Shown here in pieces: positions 25,518-33,050 of a stretch of DNA of 64,000 bases (its first letter is position 1; each line of letters begins with the position of its first letter). Made by a program: the position numbers and the translations under genes. The notes beneath the pieces are model-generated. The model was given only the letters and a program-made list of their open reading frames with translations. It was not told where the DNA came from and did not search any database. This stretch comes from Planotetraspora kaengkrachanensis (GTDB lineage: Bacteria > Actinomycetota > Actinomycetes > Streptosporangiales > Streptosporangiaceae): NCBI RefSeq assembly GCF_016862895.1, contig NZ_BONV01000041.1, positions 56,896 through 120,895 on the forward strand. The letters are read 5' to 3'.

Positions 25518-26384
25518 ATGAGCGCATACGCCTGGCCGTTCCTCGTCGCGCGGGGACGGCGCCTCGGATACCGCACCATCCTCGCGCCCGGCTTCCTGAT
25601 CTCGGCGGGGGAGCACGGCATACTCGACGACACCGTCGTGCCGGACACCCAGGAGGACCGGGCGACCGTCGTCGAAACGCAGACGTCTTCCGGCCACAGA
25701 ATCTCCATCGTCCACGCCACCCACCTCGTCACCGCCGAGGACGTCGCCGAACCCGGAACGGCGCCGGCTGAACGCGCACCCCGCGACACGCACAGCCGGC
25801 CCCTCCAGTTGATCTACGGATTCGTCTGCGCGGGCGGGGGAGCAGCCCCACCAGACCCCGACGACCTGCGCATCTGCCGCGAGGCTTCCCTGTCCGCGTA
25901 CAGGAGGTTCCTCGCGGACGAGGAGGCGTTCCGGGTGGAGGCCGGGCACGGGTTCGCCCTGCGATCCCACGTCAGGGAGCCCGAGGAGATGACCCGGTCG
26001 TCGATGCCGGGAATCGAGACCGCCGACACGGCCATAAGCACGAAAATGCCGTCACGCGCCGGCGTCGCGATCCTCCTGGTCGGCGCCGTGACACTGATCA
26101 GCGTCGTGATCCTGGCCATGATGCGGCTCACGGCGACACCTGAGCCGGCCATCCCATGCCCGACACCCACCGCGGCGGTCGCGGGTCAGACCCTGCCGGC
26201 GAAGCAACCCGCAGCGGGGAAGCCCGGCCTCAAACCCAAGCAGTCCTGCATCCCACAACCCCCGGGAGAGAAGCCCCAACCGAAGAAACTTGACATAATG
26301 TTCCTTATCAAGCATTTCCAGAAGCACCCCATCCGCCATGATCACGCGCCAAAGGTGACGCCTCATGCGCGCTTACGCGCGTGA
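25518..26384 (+). CDS. one-TM partner protein of the GTPase
   Basis: 288 aa. The N-terminal ~150 residues form a soluble domain (RLGYRTILAPGFLISAGEHG). One TM helix lies at about 181-203 (GVAILLVGAVTLISVVILAM), followed by a Pro/Lys-rich outer or linker region (KQPAAGKPGLKPK). Not recognised. It starts 1 nt after the GTPase stop, so the two are surely co-expressed. The last ~30 residues are encoded by AT-richer DNA, and the stop TGA lies inside a CATGATCAC-family hairpin (26337-26389), so the true ancestral C-terminus may have been replaced by repeat sequence. Confidence 0.65.
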   Translation: MSAYAWPFLVARGRRLGYRTILAPGFLISAGEHGILDDTVVPDTQEDRATVVETQTSSGHRISIVHATHLVTAEDVAEPGTAPAERAPRDTHSRPLQLIYGFVCAGGGAAPPDPDDLRICREASLSAYRRFLADEEAFRVEAGHGFALRSHVREPEEMTRSSMPGIETADTAISTKMPSRAGVAILLVGAVTLISVVILAMMRLTATPEPAIPCPTPTAAVAGQTLPAKQPAAGKPGLKPKQSCIPQPPGEKPQPKKLDIMFLIKHFQKHPIRHDHAPKVTPHARLRA

Positions 26385-26389
26385 TCATG
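26337..26389. repeat. CATGATCACGCGC inverted pair at a gene end
   Basis: Perfect 13-bp arms (26337-26349 and 26377-26389) around 27 nt. The arms include the CATGATCAC core seen again at 26433-26826 and 47349-47490. It can form a hairpin at the end of the GTPase operon and supplies its final stop codon. Confidence 0.7.
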
Positions 26390-26432
26390 CACGGGTTCGT
26401 GCGCAGGCCCGCCGACCTCGCCGCCACGTAAT

Positions 26433-26826
26433 GGTGATCATGCATACCGTCGGGCGTGCGCACGGCGACCTGCGGCAACCCGCTTCGTGAGCATGCACGG
26501 TTTCGCCAGCACGTATGAAGAGCTGCCGTTTCATCGTCCGCGACCATGCACGAGCTGTATGGCGGCCATTTTCAGGGCCGGCCCAGGCGCACGGACGTCT
26601 CAGCTACGCTCGGTGCCCCGCCCCTCAGTTGAGCTTGTGGTGGTTTGGGTGATCTGGAGTTCGGTACCGAGCCGCAGCCTTTACAATGTAGATTAATAAT
26701 CGGAATCATGCATGATCGTGAGCCACATAACCGCAGGTCAACGTATATCCCTCCGAACCTGCGCATGATCACGAAGCGGGTTGCCGCAGGTCGCCGTGCG
26801 CACGCCCGAGGGTGTGCATGATCACC
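26433..26826. mobile_element. 394-bp MITE-like element with 64-bp inverted ends
   Basis: The left end (26433-26496) and right end (26763-26826) are reverse complements with 3 mismatches in 64. Both ends carry the CATGATCAC-type core twice. The interior is non-coding and AT-richer; it contains the 17-nt motif GCCTTTACAATGTAGAT (26677) and a perfect ATCATGCATGAT palindrome (26705-26716). No transposase and no clear target duplication were seen. It makes up most of the gene-free stretch 26385-26929; the ~100 nt after it hold only the upstream region of the next gene. Confidence 0.65.
26677..26693. promoter_or_regulatory. 17-nt motif, copy 1 (BlaI-like operator or promoter element)
   Basis: GCCTTTACAATGTAGAT, identical at 41157 and 48077. 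It contains TACA-A-TGTA, the core recognised by BlaI/MecI-type repressors, and TACAAT, a good -10 box. Here it sits inside the MITE-like element with no gene start nearby. Confidence 0.5.
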
Positions 26827-26929
26827 CCAAGGCATCTCCGACCTCAACCCCCAATAGATCTCCTACATCTCCTACATCTCCAGGCTCAGGGGGTGGGGTT
26901 ATGGGTGGGCGAAGCCGTACGATCACGGC

Positions 26930-27370
26930 ATGTTCGGCTTCAAGGTCGGGTTCGTCGTCGTGGTGCTCGCCCTGTTTCTCGCAGTGGCCGTGCTCGTGGT
27001 CGTGCTGGCCGCCATCCGGGCGGGCGCGCGGCCCAGCGCGTCACTCGGCTGGCGTTCACCCGGCCTTCCACCGCCGATCTCGGCCGACCTGCAGAACCGG
27101 GTGCGCGTCCTGCTCGCCGAGGGACGGAAGGCCCAGGCGGTCAAACTCGTCAGGGCGGAAACCGGGATCGTCCCCAAGGAAGCCAAGAACGTCGTGGACG
27201 CCATCGCCTCCGGGCAGCCCATCCCGGGAGCCGCCCCCTCTCCAGCCGATCTGGCCTCGCGCGTCCGCGAACTCAAGGCGTCCGGTCGTACCCATCAGGC
27301 CGTCATGCTCGTCCGCGACGAAACCGGAATGGGACAAGAAGAGGCAGAAGCATTCATAAATGCCTTATGA
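26930..27370 (+). CDS. one-TM protein with two L7/L12-like repeats
   Basis: 146 aa. An N-terminal TM helix (about residues 5-29, very Val-rich) is followed by two repeats of about 38 residues: VRVLLAEGRKAQAVKLVRAE and VRELKASGRTHQAVMLVRDE, each ending in a helix (KEAKNVVDAI, EEAEAFINAL). The repeats resemble the C-terminal domain of ribosomal protein L7/L12, a pattern seen in several small actinobacterial proteins of unknown role. Monocistronic; the next gene starts 57 nt later. Confidence 0.72.
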   Translation: MFGFKVGFVVVVLALFLAVAVLVVVLAAIRAGARPSASLGWRSPGLPPPISADLQNRVRVLLAEGRKAQAVKLVRAETGIVPKEAKNVVDAIASGQPIPGAAPSPADLASRVRELKASGRTHQAVMLVRDETGMGQEEAEAFINAL

Positions 27371-27427
27371 CTCCGATACCGGACAGAAGGTGAATTCTGT
27401 TCGGTATGAGAGTGGCAGGCTTCGTAC

Positions 27428-28369
27428 ATGCACGACGACCTCATGAGCGACCTCGCCGACGCCGAACTCGCGGAGTTCATCAGGACCACCCGCACGAATC
27501 CCGGACCACCGGCCCGCGACATCGGCCCCACCGCCCTGCGCGACGGCCAGCGCCGTCGTGCCATGGCCGCGCCCCGTGGCCCGTCACTCCCCCTCGTCGA
27601 CGACATCATGATCGGCGAGCTGCCCGTACGGCTCTACCGTCCCGCGGCCGGACCGCTCCCGCTCGTCGTGTTCCTGCACGGCGGCATGTGGACGATCGGC
27701 GACCTGGAGTCCCACGACCGGGCCTGCCGCCGCCTCGCGGCCGCCGCCGAGGTCGCGGTGCTGGCCGTGGACGTCCGCCGCGCGCCCGAACATCCCTGGC
27801 CGGCCGCGGTCGACGACGCGGTGGCCGCCGTCCTATGGGCCGATCGGCACCGGGACCGGATGGGGGCCCTCGGCGTCCCGGCGGTCGCGGGTGACAGCTC
27901 GGGCGGCAACCTCGCCGCGCTCGCCTGCATGCGCCTGCGCGACGAGGGTGGACCGACTCCCCTGGCGCAGATCCTGATTTATCCGAACACCGATCTGACC
28001 TTGTCCCAGCCCAGCGTCCTGGAGAAGGGCACCGGGTGGGGCCTCGACGCGGACGCCGTCGCCTGGGGCGCGGAGATGTGGGTCCCCGAGGGGGCGATGC
28101 GGGCCGATCCTCGGGTCAGCCCGCTCCACGCGCCCGATCTGGGCGGCCTGCCTCCGGCTCTGGTGGTCACGGCCGAGCACGACCCGCTGAGGGACGAGGG
28201 CGACGCCTACGCCCGGCGTCTCACCGCGGCGGGTGTGCCGGTGAGACATCACTGTGAGGCGAAGATGGTTCACGGGTTCCTCACGCTCGACGCGGTCTCT
28301 CCCGCCGCCGCCGCGGCGGGCGACAGGCTCTTCACGCGGGTCGCGGAGCTCCTCCACGCCGCTGCCTGA
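27428..28369 (+). CDS. alpha/beta hydrolase, HSL-type esterase/lipase
   Basis: 313 aa. Motifs in order: HGGM oxyanion hole (FLHGGMWTIGD), nucleophile elbow GDSSGG, acidic residue in TAEHDPLRDEG, histidine in KMVHGFL. It belongs to abhydrolase_3, like the gene at 3422 but clearly a different member. Cytosolic carboxylesterase; substrate unknown. Its stop is immediately followed by the start of the recombinase gene, so the two may be co-transcribed by chance or design. Confidence 0.88.
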   Translation: MHDDLMSDLADAELAEFIRTTRTNPGPPARDIGPTALRDGQRRRAMAAPRGPSLPLVDDIMIGELPVRLYRPAAGPLPLVVFLHGGMWTIGDLESHDRACRRLAAAAEVAVLAVDVRRAPEHPWPAAVDDAVAAVLWADRHRDRMGALGVPAVAGDSSGGNLAALACMRLRDEGGPTPLAQILIYPNTDLTLSQPSVLEKGTGWGLDADAVAWGAEMWVPEGAMRADPRVSPLHAPDLGGLPPALVVTAEHDPLRDEGDAYARRLTAAGVPVRHHCEAKMVHGFLTLDAVSPAAAAAGDRLFTRVAELLHAAA

Positions 28370-29467
28370 ATGTCGGTGGACACCGGTACGGTTTCGATCA
28401 TGCTGCCCGCTCAGGTGAACCGGCTGACCGTGGAGGAGGCCGCCGACCGCTATGTCGATCTGGTCAGGGCCAAGACCGTGACCGGGGCGCTGTCCCCCGC
28501 CACAGCCGAGGTCTACGCCCGTGACGTCACCACCTTCGTACGGCTGGCAGGCCCGGGCCGGGTGCTCGACGACCTGACCGGTGAGGACGTCGACGCGGTG
28601 CTGCTGGCCTTCGCGACGAAGCCCGACGAGCGGCGCCGGGCTGACGCTCCACGTGAACAGGCGCATGTGCAGAGCGCGGCGTCGCAGGGGCGGTTCCGCC
28701 GGTCGGTGTCGGCGTTGTTCAAGCACGCAGCGTCGGTGGGCTGGGTGCAGCTGAATCCGATGTCCACGGCGTCGGTGACCGCGCGGGAACGCGGCGGCCT
28801 GCGGGCCGAGCGCCGCGCGTTGACGAAGGAGCAGGCCGAGGGTCTCATCGGGGCGGCCCGCTCCCCCGCGCAGGTTCCCCCGCGCCGGAGCGACCAGCGG
28901 ACCGACGTCCGCGACGCCCTGATCGTGCTGCTGCTGGCGACACTGGGGCCGAGGGTGTCCGAGCTGGTCAGAGCCAATGTGGAGGACTTCTACACCAACG
29001 ACGGCGTGCGTTACTGGCGGATCTTCGGCAAGGGCGGCAAGACGAGGGACGTGCCGCTCCCCCGTGACGTCGCCGAGGTGTTCGACGCCTACCTGACCGT
29101 GCGGGCGCAGGAGCGGGACAAGGCGTTGTTGTTGTCGTGGCGCGGCCGCAGGCTCGCGCGGGGCGACGTCCAGGCGGTCATCGACCGGGTGCAGCGGCGG
29201 GTCGATCCCGGACGGCGGCGCAGCGTCACCCCGCACGGGTTACGCCACACCACGGCGACGCATCTGCTCGCGGACGGCACGGACATGGACGCGGTGCGCC
29301 GGGTTCTCGGGCACAGCGACCTGTCCACGCTCGGCCGCTATCGTGACGAGCTTCCCGGTGAGCTGGAGGTGGCGATGCGCTCGCATCCGCTCCTGCGCGA
29401 CGCGGACGGCCACAACGGCCATGACCCCCAAGACAGCTCGGGCGGCGGTGCGGCCGCAGACGGGTGA
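28370..29467 (+). CDS. tyrosine recombinase/integrase
   Basis: 365 aa. A SAM-like N-terminal DNA-binding domain (about 20-140) precedes the catalytic domain, which has the full residue set: R195 (GPRVSELV), K221/K224 (GKGGKTRDVPL), H289 and R292 (HGLRHT), H315 (LGHSDL) and Y324 (GRYRDE). It should be active. The size and layout are XerC/D-like rather than phage-like, with no adjacent excisionase or attachment site seen. It lies about 1.5 kb from the 64-bp inverted-repeat element. The start is uncertain; ATG at 28370 or 28400. Confidence 0.85.
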   Translation: MSVDTGTVSIMLPAQVNRLTVEEAADRYVDLVRAKTVTGALSPATAEVYARDVTTFVRLAGPGRVLDDLTGEDVDAVLLAFATKPDERRRADAPREQAHVQSAASQGRFRRSVSALFKHAASVGWVQLNPMSTASVTARERGGLRAERRALTKEQAEGLIGAARSPAQVPPRRSDQRTDVRDALIVLLLATLGPRVSELVRANVEDFYTNDGVRYWRIFGKGGKTRDVPLPRDVAEVFDAYLTVRAQERDKALLLSWRGRRLARGDVQAVIDRVQRRVDPGRRRSVTPHGLRHTTATHLLADGTDMDAVRRVLGHSDLSTLGRYRDELPGELEVAMRSHPLLRDADGHNGHDPQDSSGGGAAADG

Positions 29468-29524
29468 ACCTGCCGCGAACGAATCCCGCCGAGTTGGAGT
29501 CCAACCTGTAAACAGGGAGGGCGC

Positions 29525-30628
29525 ATGCGGTGTGTGCTGGTGGCGGGAGCGGCGGTCGTGGGGTTGACCGGGGCGGTGCTCGTGGCGCCGCCCGCCGGGG
29601 CGGTGGTCGAGCCCGCCGGGGCGGGAGCGGCGAGCCAGGCCCCGCCCGCGTGGAAGCTGGTCAAGGTCAACGCCCTGCCGAGAGACGACGTGCTCAACGA
29701 CGTGGCCACGCTGAAGAACGGCTCGGTCTGGGCGGCCGGCCACCGGGTGGTGAACGGCAAGGTGAAGGGCGTCGTCGAGCGCTTCGACGGCAAGCGGTGG
29801 ACGCTGCTGCCCGGGGTGCCTGCGGCCGACCTGACGGCCATCGCCGCGAGTTCGCCGAAGAGCGTGTGGGTGTTCGGGCAGGGCAGGGCGTCCCGGTGGA
29901 ACGGGAAGTCGTGGACCACCCGGTCGCTGGGCAAGCGGTTCTCGGCCGCCGACACCGACGCGCTGAACGTGAAGGACGTCTGGGCTGTCGGGGCCCAGAC
30001 GGCCTCTGCCCGGCACTGGAACGGCAAGTCCTGGCGCAGCTTCGCACTCCCCGGCCAGGCGAGCGCGGTCGACATCTACAAGGCGCGTGACGTCTGGGCC
30101 GCGGGACTGAACGGGTCACAGCCGACGATCATGCGGTGGCGTGGGGGTTCGTGGAAACCCATCGCCCTTCCCCCGGTGACGCTGCCCTCACCCGACGCGG
30201 AAGTGGGTTTCCGGGACCTCCTGGTGATGAGTCCGGAGAACGTCTGGGCGGTCGGCGGGATCAGCTGGGAGGGCGCGAACGAGGAGGGTGACGACGTCAC
30301 GTTCAGCCGTACGCTCCTCATGCACTGGAACGGCACGAAGTGGACGACTCTCGTGGGGAAGACCGGCGGCCAGCCGTACACCCAGGTGACGCCCGACGGC
30401 ACAGGCGGGGTCTGGGTCGTGCAGGGTGCGTGGAACGCCACGTTGTGGCATGTCACCAGATCGGGGTGGAAGAGCACGCCGCTGCCGCGCAGGCCGGGGA
30501 CGGACGCCGTGTTGTCGTCCGTGGCGCGGATACCGGGTACGGCGACGACGTGGGGCGTGGGGTTCACGGTGCCACAGAGCGACCCCGACGATCCGTCGGC
30601 GAACGGTGCGTTCTGGCGGGCTCGCTGA
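29525..30628 (+). CDS. secreted propeller-like repeat protein
   Basis: 367 aa. A Sec-type signal peptide (basic start, hydrophobic run to residue ~25, cleavage near PPAGA) is followed by at least five repeats of a strand pattern with VWAAG or VWAVG and RWNGKSW. This is the layout of a beta-propeller with WxxG-type blades. There is no lipobox, so the protein is probably released or wall-bound. Function unknown. Monocistronic, followed by a MerR gene with its own promoter. Confidence 0.72.
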   Translation: MRCVLVAGAAVVGLTGAVLVAPPAGAVVEPAGAGAASQAPPAWKLVKVNALPRDDVLNDVATLKNGSVWAAGHRVVNGKVKGVVERFDGKRWTLLPGVPAADLTAIAASSPKSVWVFGQGRASRWNGKSWTTRSLGKRFSAADTDALNVKDVWAVGAQTASARHWNGKSWRSFALPGQASAVDIYKARDVWAAGLNGSQPTIMRWRGGSWKPIALPPVTLPSPDAEVGFRDLLVMSPENVWAVGGISWEGANEEGDDVTFSRTLLMHWNGTKWTTLVGKTGGQPYTQVTPDGTGGVWVVQGAWNATLWHVTRSGWKSTPLPRRPGTDAVLSSVARIPGTATTWGVGFTVPQSDPDDPSANGAFWRAR

Positions 30629-30648
30629 TCCGCCCTGGGACGCTCGGG

Positions 30649-30679
30649 TTGACCCTCACGTGACGTCAGGCCACACGCT
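30649..30679 (+). promoter_or_regulatory. MerR-type promoter with TipA-like operator
   Basis: TTGACC (30649-30654) and CACGCT (30674-30679) are separated by 19 bp, the long spacing typical of MerR-controlled promoters. The imperfect palindrome CCTCACGTGACGTCAGG (30654-30670) fills the spacer, as in TipA-type autoregulated promoters. The start codon lies 24 nt downstream of the -10. Confidence 0.6.
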
Positions 30680-30702
30680 TGATCCTGAAAGGGGGTGGAC
30701 CC

Positions 30703-31470
30703 ATGGGTTATTCGGTCGGGCAGGTCGCCGCGTTCGCCGGGGTGACGGTGCGCACGCTGCATCATTACGACGAGATCGGGCTGCTGTCGCCGGGTGAGCG
30801 GACCAGGGCGGGATACCGGCGGTACGCCGAGGCGGATCTCGACCGGTTGCAGCGGATCCTGTTCTATCGCGAGCTCGGGTTCTCCTTGGAGGAGGTCGCC
30901 ACCATCCTCGACGAGCCGGGCGCCGGCCCGATGACGCACCTGCGTCGCCAGCACGAGTTGCTGCGGCGGCGGATCGGCAGGCTCCAGGAGATGGTGGCGG
31001 CGGTGGAGAAGGCGATGGAGGCGCAAACGATGGGGATCTCGCTGACCCCGCAGGAGCGGTTCGAGGTGTTCGGCGACTTCGATCCGGATGAGCACGCCCA
31101 GGAGGCCGAGGAGCGGTGGGGCGGCGGCGACGCGTTCGAGCAGAGCCGCCGCAGGACGGCCGCGTACACGAAGGACGACTGGCTGAGGATCAAGGAGGAG
31201 GGTGGTGCGTTGCTGACGGCGTTCGCCGAGGCGTTCGAGGCGGGTGTCCCGGCCGACGCCGAGCAGGCGATGGACGTGGCCGAACGGCATCGTGAGCACA
31301 TCAGCCGGTGGTTCTACGACTGCTCCACCACGATGCACCGGGGCCTGGGCGACATGTACGTCGCCGATCCCCGGTTCGCGGTGAACTACGAGCGGGTCGC
31401 GGTGGGGCTGGCGGCGTACGTGCGGGACGCCGTGCACGCGAACGCGGACCGGCGCCGCGACGACGCCTGA
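30703..31470 (+). CDS. MerR-family regulator with TipAS domain
   Basis: 255 aa. A MerR DNA-binding domain (YSVGQVAAFAGVTVRTLHHY, residues 3-22, then GYRRYAEADLDRLQ) is followed by a coiled-coil linker (RIGRLQEMVAAVEKAMEAQ) and a TipAS antibiotic-recognition domain (SRRRTAAYTKDDW to the end). TipA proteins bind thiopeptides or other ligands and activate their own promoter; the 19-bp-spaced promoter upstream fits. The ATG at 30703 follows AAAGGGGGTGG. Confidence 0.9.
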   Translation: MGYSVGQVAAFAGVTVRTLHHYDEIGLLSPGERTRAGYRRYAEADLDRLQRILFYRELGFSLEEVATILDEPGAGPMTHLRRQHELLRRRIGRLQEMVAAVEKAMEAQTMGISLTPQERFEVFGDFDPDEHAQEAEERWGGGDAFEQSRRRTAAYTKDDWLRIKEEGGALLTAFAEAFEAGVPADAEQAMDVAERHREHISRWFYDCSTTMHRGLGDMYVADPRFAVNYERVAVGLAAYVRDAVHANADRRRDDA

Positions 31471-31542
31471 GCCGGCCGGGCCGGTCACGGGCCTTCATCG
31501 GCGGGAAATCCCGGTGAAACAACGGCCGGTCACGATGGCCTG

Positions 31543-32355
31543 ATGATCAGGGCCATTCTGTTCGACCTCGACGAGACCCTCTTCGATCACCGCAGGGCCG
31601 TCGCGTACGCCGCGGCGAGCTGGACGGAGTCGGTTTCGCCCGGGCATCCCCTGGTGATGGAGACGCCCGCGTTGTGGCTGGATCTGGAGAACAGGCATCT
31701 TCCGGCGTGGCATGCCGGCGAGTGCTCGTTCGCCGAGCAGCGGCGGCGCAGGCTCAGGGATTTCTGCGGCCGGATGGGCCTGCGGCTCCCGCCGGACCTG
31801 GACGCGGCCTATGCGGACTTCCTCGTGCACTACGAGGCCGCATGGGCCGCCTTCCCCGACGCGGCCGAGGTGATCGACGCGCTGGCGGGCGGCGGGCTGA
31901 CTCTGGGCGTTCTCACCAACGGGGTTCCCGTGCAGCAGGAGGCCAAGCTGCGCCGCATCGGGCTGATGGACCGTCTCGACCCGGTCCTGACGCCCGATTC
32001 GCTGGGCGGGAACTTCAAGCCGTCTGCGGAGTGCTACCTGCGGGCCGCGGCGAAGCTGGGGCTGCGGCCGCAGGAGGTCGTCCTCGTCGGCGACAACCTT
32101 CAGCTCGACGCCGTCGGCCCGGCCAAGGTGGGCATGCACGGGGTCTGGCTGGACCGTTACGGCAGCTCGCCCGCGTCGGCGGTCGATCCGGAAACCTCGT
32201 CGAGGATTTCGGCGATCAGGTCGCTGAACGAGCTGCCGGGCGTGCTGCGTGTGCTCGACCCCGGGTTCGCGGCCGCCGCTCCCCCGAGGCGTACGGCACG
32301 GGCCGGTCAGGCGAGGCGTGTGTCGGCCGCGGCGGCGACGAGGCGGCGGGCGTAG
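31543..32355 (+). CDS. HAD-superfamily hydrolase
   Basis: 270 aa. Motif I is FDLDETLFDH (D8 and D10), motif II LTNGV, motif III lysine in NFKPSAECY, motif IV VGDNLQLDAVG. This is the subfamily of small phosphatases and haloacid dehalogenases (HAD IA type). The C-terminal ~40 residues are Arg/Ala-rich and overlap the convergent GNAT gene by 49 bp, so the natural end may differ from most homologues. Cytosolic. Confidence 0.85.
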   Translation: MIRAILFDLDETLFDHRRAVAYAAASWTESVSPGHPLVMETPALWLDLENRHLPAWHAGECSFAEQRRRRLRDFCGRMGLRLPPDLDAAYADFLVHYEAAWAAFPDAAEVIDALAGGGLTLGVLTNGVPVQQEAKLRRIGLMDRLDPVLTPDSLGGNFKPSAECYLRAAAKLGLRPQEVVLVGDNLQLDAVGPAKVGMHGVWLDRYGSSPASAVDPETSSRISAIRSLNELPGVLRVLDPGFAAAAPPRRTARAGQARRVSAAAATRRRA

Positions 32356-33050
32356 CCGAGGCGTTCGTAGAGGCCGATCGCGGCGTCGTTCTCGTCATTC
32401 ACCATCAGTGCCGCCCGGTCGTGCTCGGCCAGCAGGGCCTGGGTGACGAAGCGGCAGATCCGCTCCCCCAGCCCGCGCCCTCTGGCCTGTACGGCTGTCG
32501 CGACCCCGGCGAGCAGGCCCACGGTCGGCGCCGACCAGGCGTCGGCGGCGACGGCGAGCAGTTCGCCTGTCGTGTCCCGGATGCCTGCCCAGCGGCGGAC
32601 CTCGGGGATGCCCGGCACGGCGTAGGAGTCGGGGTTGGCGGCCTTGAGGAGGTCGGTCACGTCCGGTTCCTCGTCGGGGGTGAGCCACTCGGCGTCCTGA
32701 ACCACGTCAGGGGCCGGTGGCGGCGCGGTGGTGACCATCCACGAGAAGTTGCCGGAGAACTCGAGTTCGTCCATGGTGTCCGACAGTTCGCGGACGAGGT
32801 GGAGGTCGCCGAACGGCCGGAAGGCCGGGCCCACCTCGGCCAGGGCGTGCCGTACCAGCCGGGTGGCGTGGGCCGTGCCGCCGTGGACGGCCAGCCGGTC
32901 GCGGCGCGACGCGCGGGGGCTGGCCACGACCACCGCGTCGCCGGCGGCCCATGCCCGCACGCCGGGCTTCATGCCCTGGGCCGCCCAGACGATCAGGTCG
33001 TCGTCGGCGGAGGCGTCGACGACCTCCGCCGTACGGGTGAGCTCCCTCAA
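32307..33050 (-). CDS. GNAT-family N-acetyltransferase
   Basis: 247 aa from a TTG at 33050 that overlaps the purB stop (TTGA). The acetyl-CoA binding pattern is in the second half: VATAVQARGRGLGERICRFV and NDENDAAIGLYERLGY. The N-terminal half is a divergent GNAT-like or substrate domain. The TTG start is inferred from coupling to purB; the next in-frame ATG (residue 27) would lose part of the N-terminal domain. Substrate unknown. Confidence 0.75.
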   Translation of the reverse strand: MRELTRTAEVVDASADDDLIVWAAQGMKPGVRAWAAGDAVVVASPRASRRDRLAVHGGTAHATRLVRHALAEVGPAFRPFGDLHLVRELSDTMDELEFSGNFSWMVTTAPPPAPDVVQDAEWLTPDEEPDVTDLLKAANPDSYAVPGIPEVRRWAGIRDTTGELLAVAADAWSAPTVGLLAGVATAVQARGRGLGERICRFVTQALLAEHDRAALMVNDENDAAIGLYERLGYARRLVAAAADTRLA

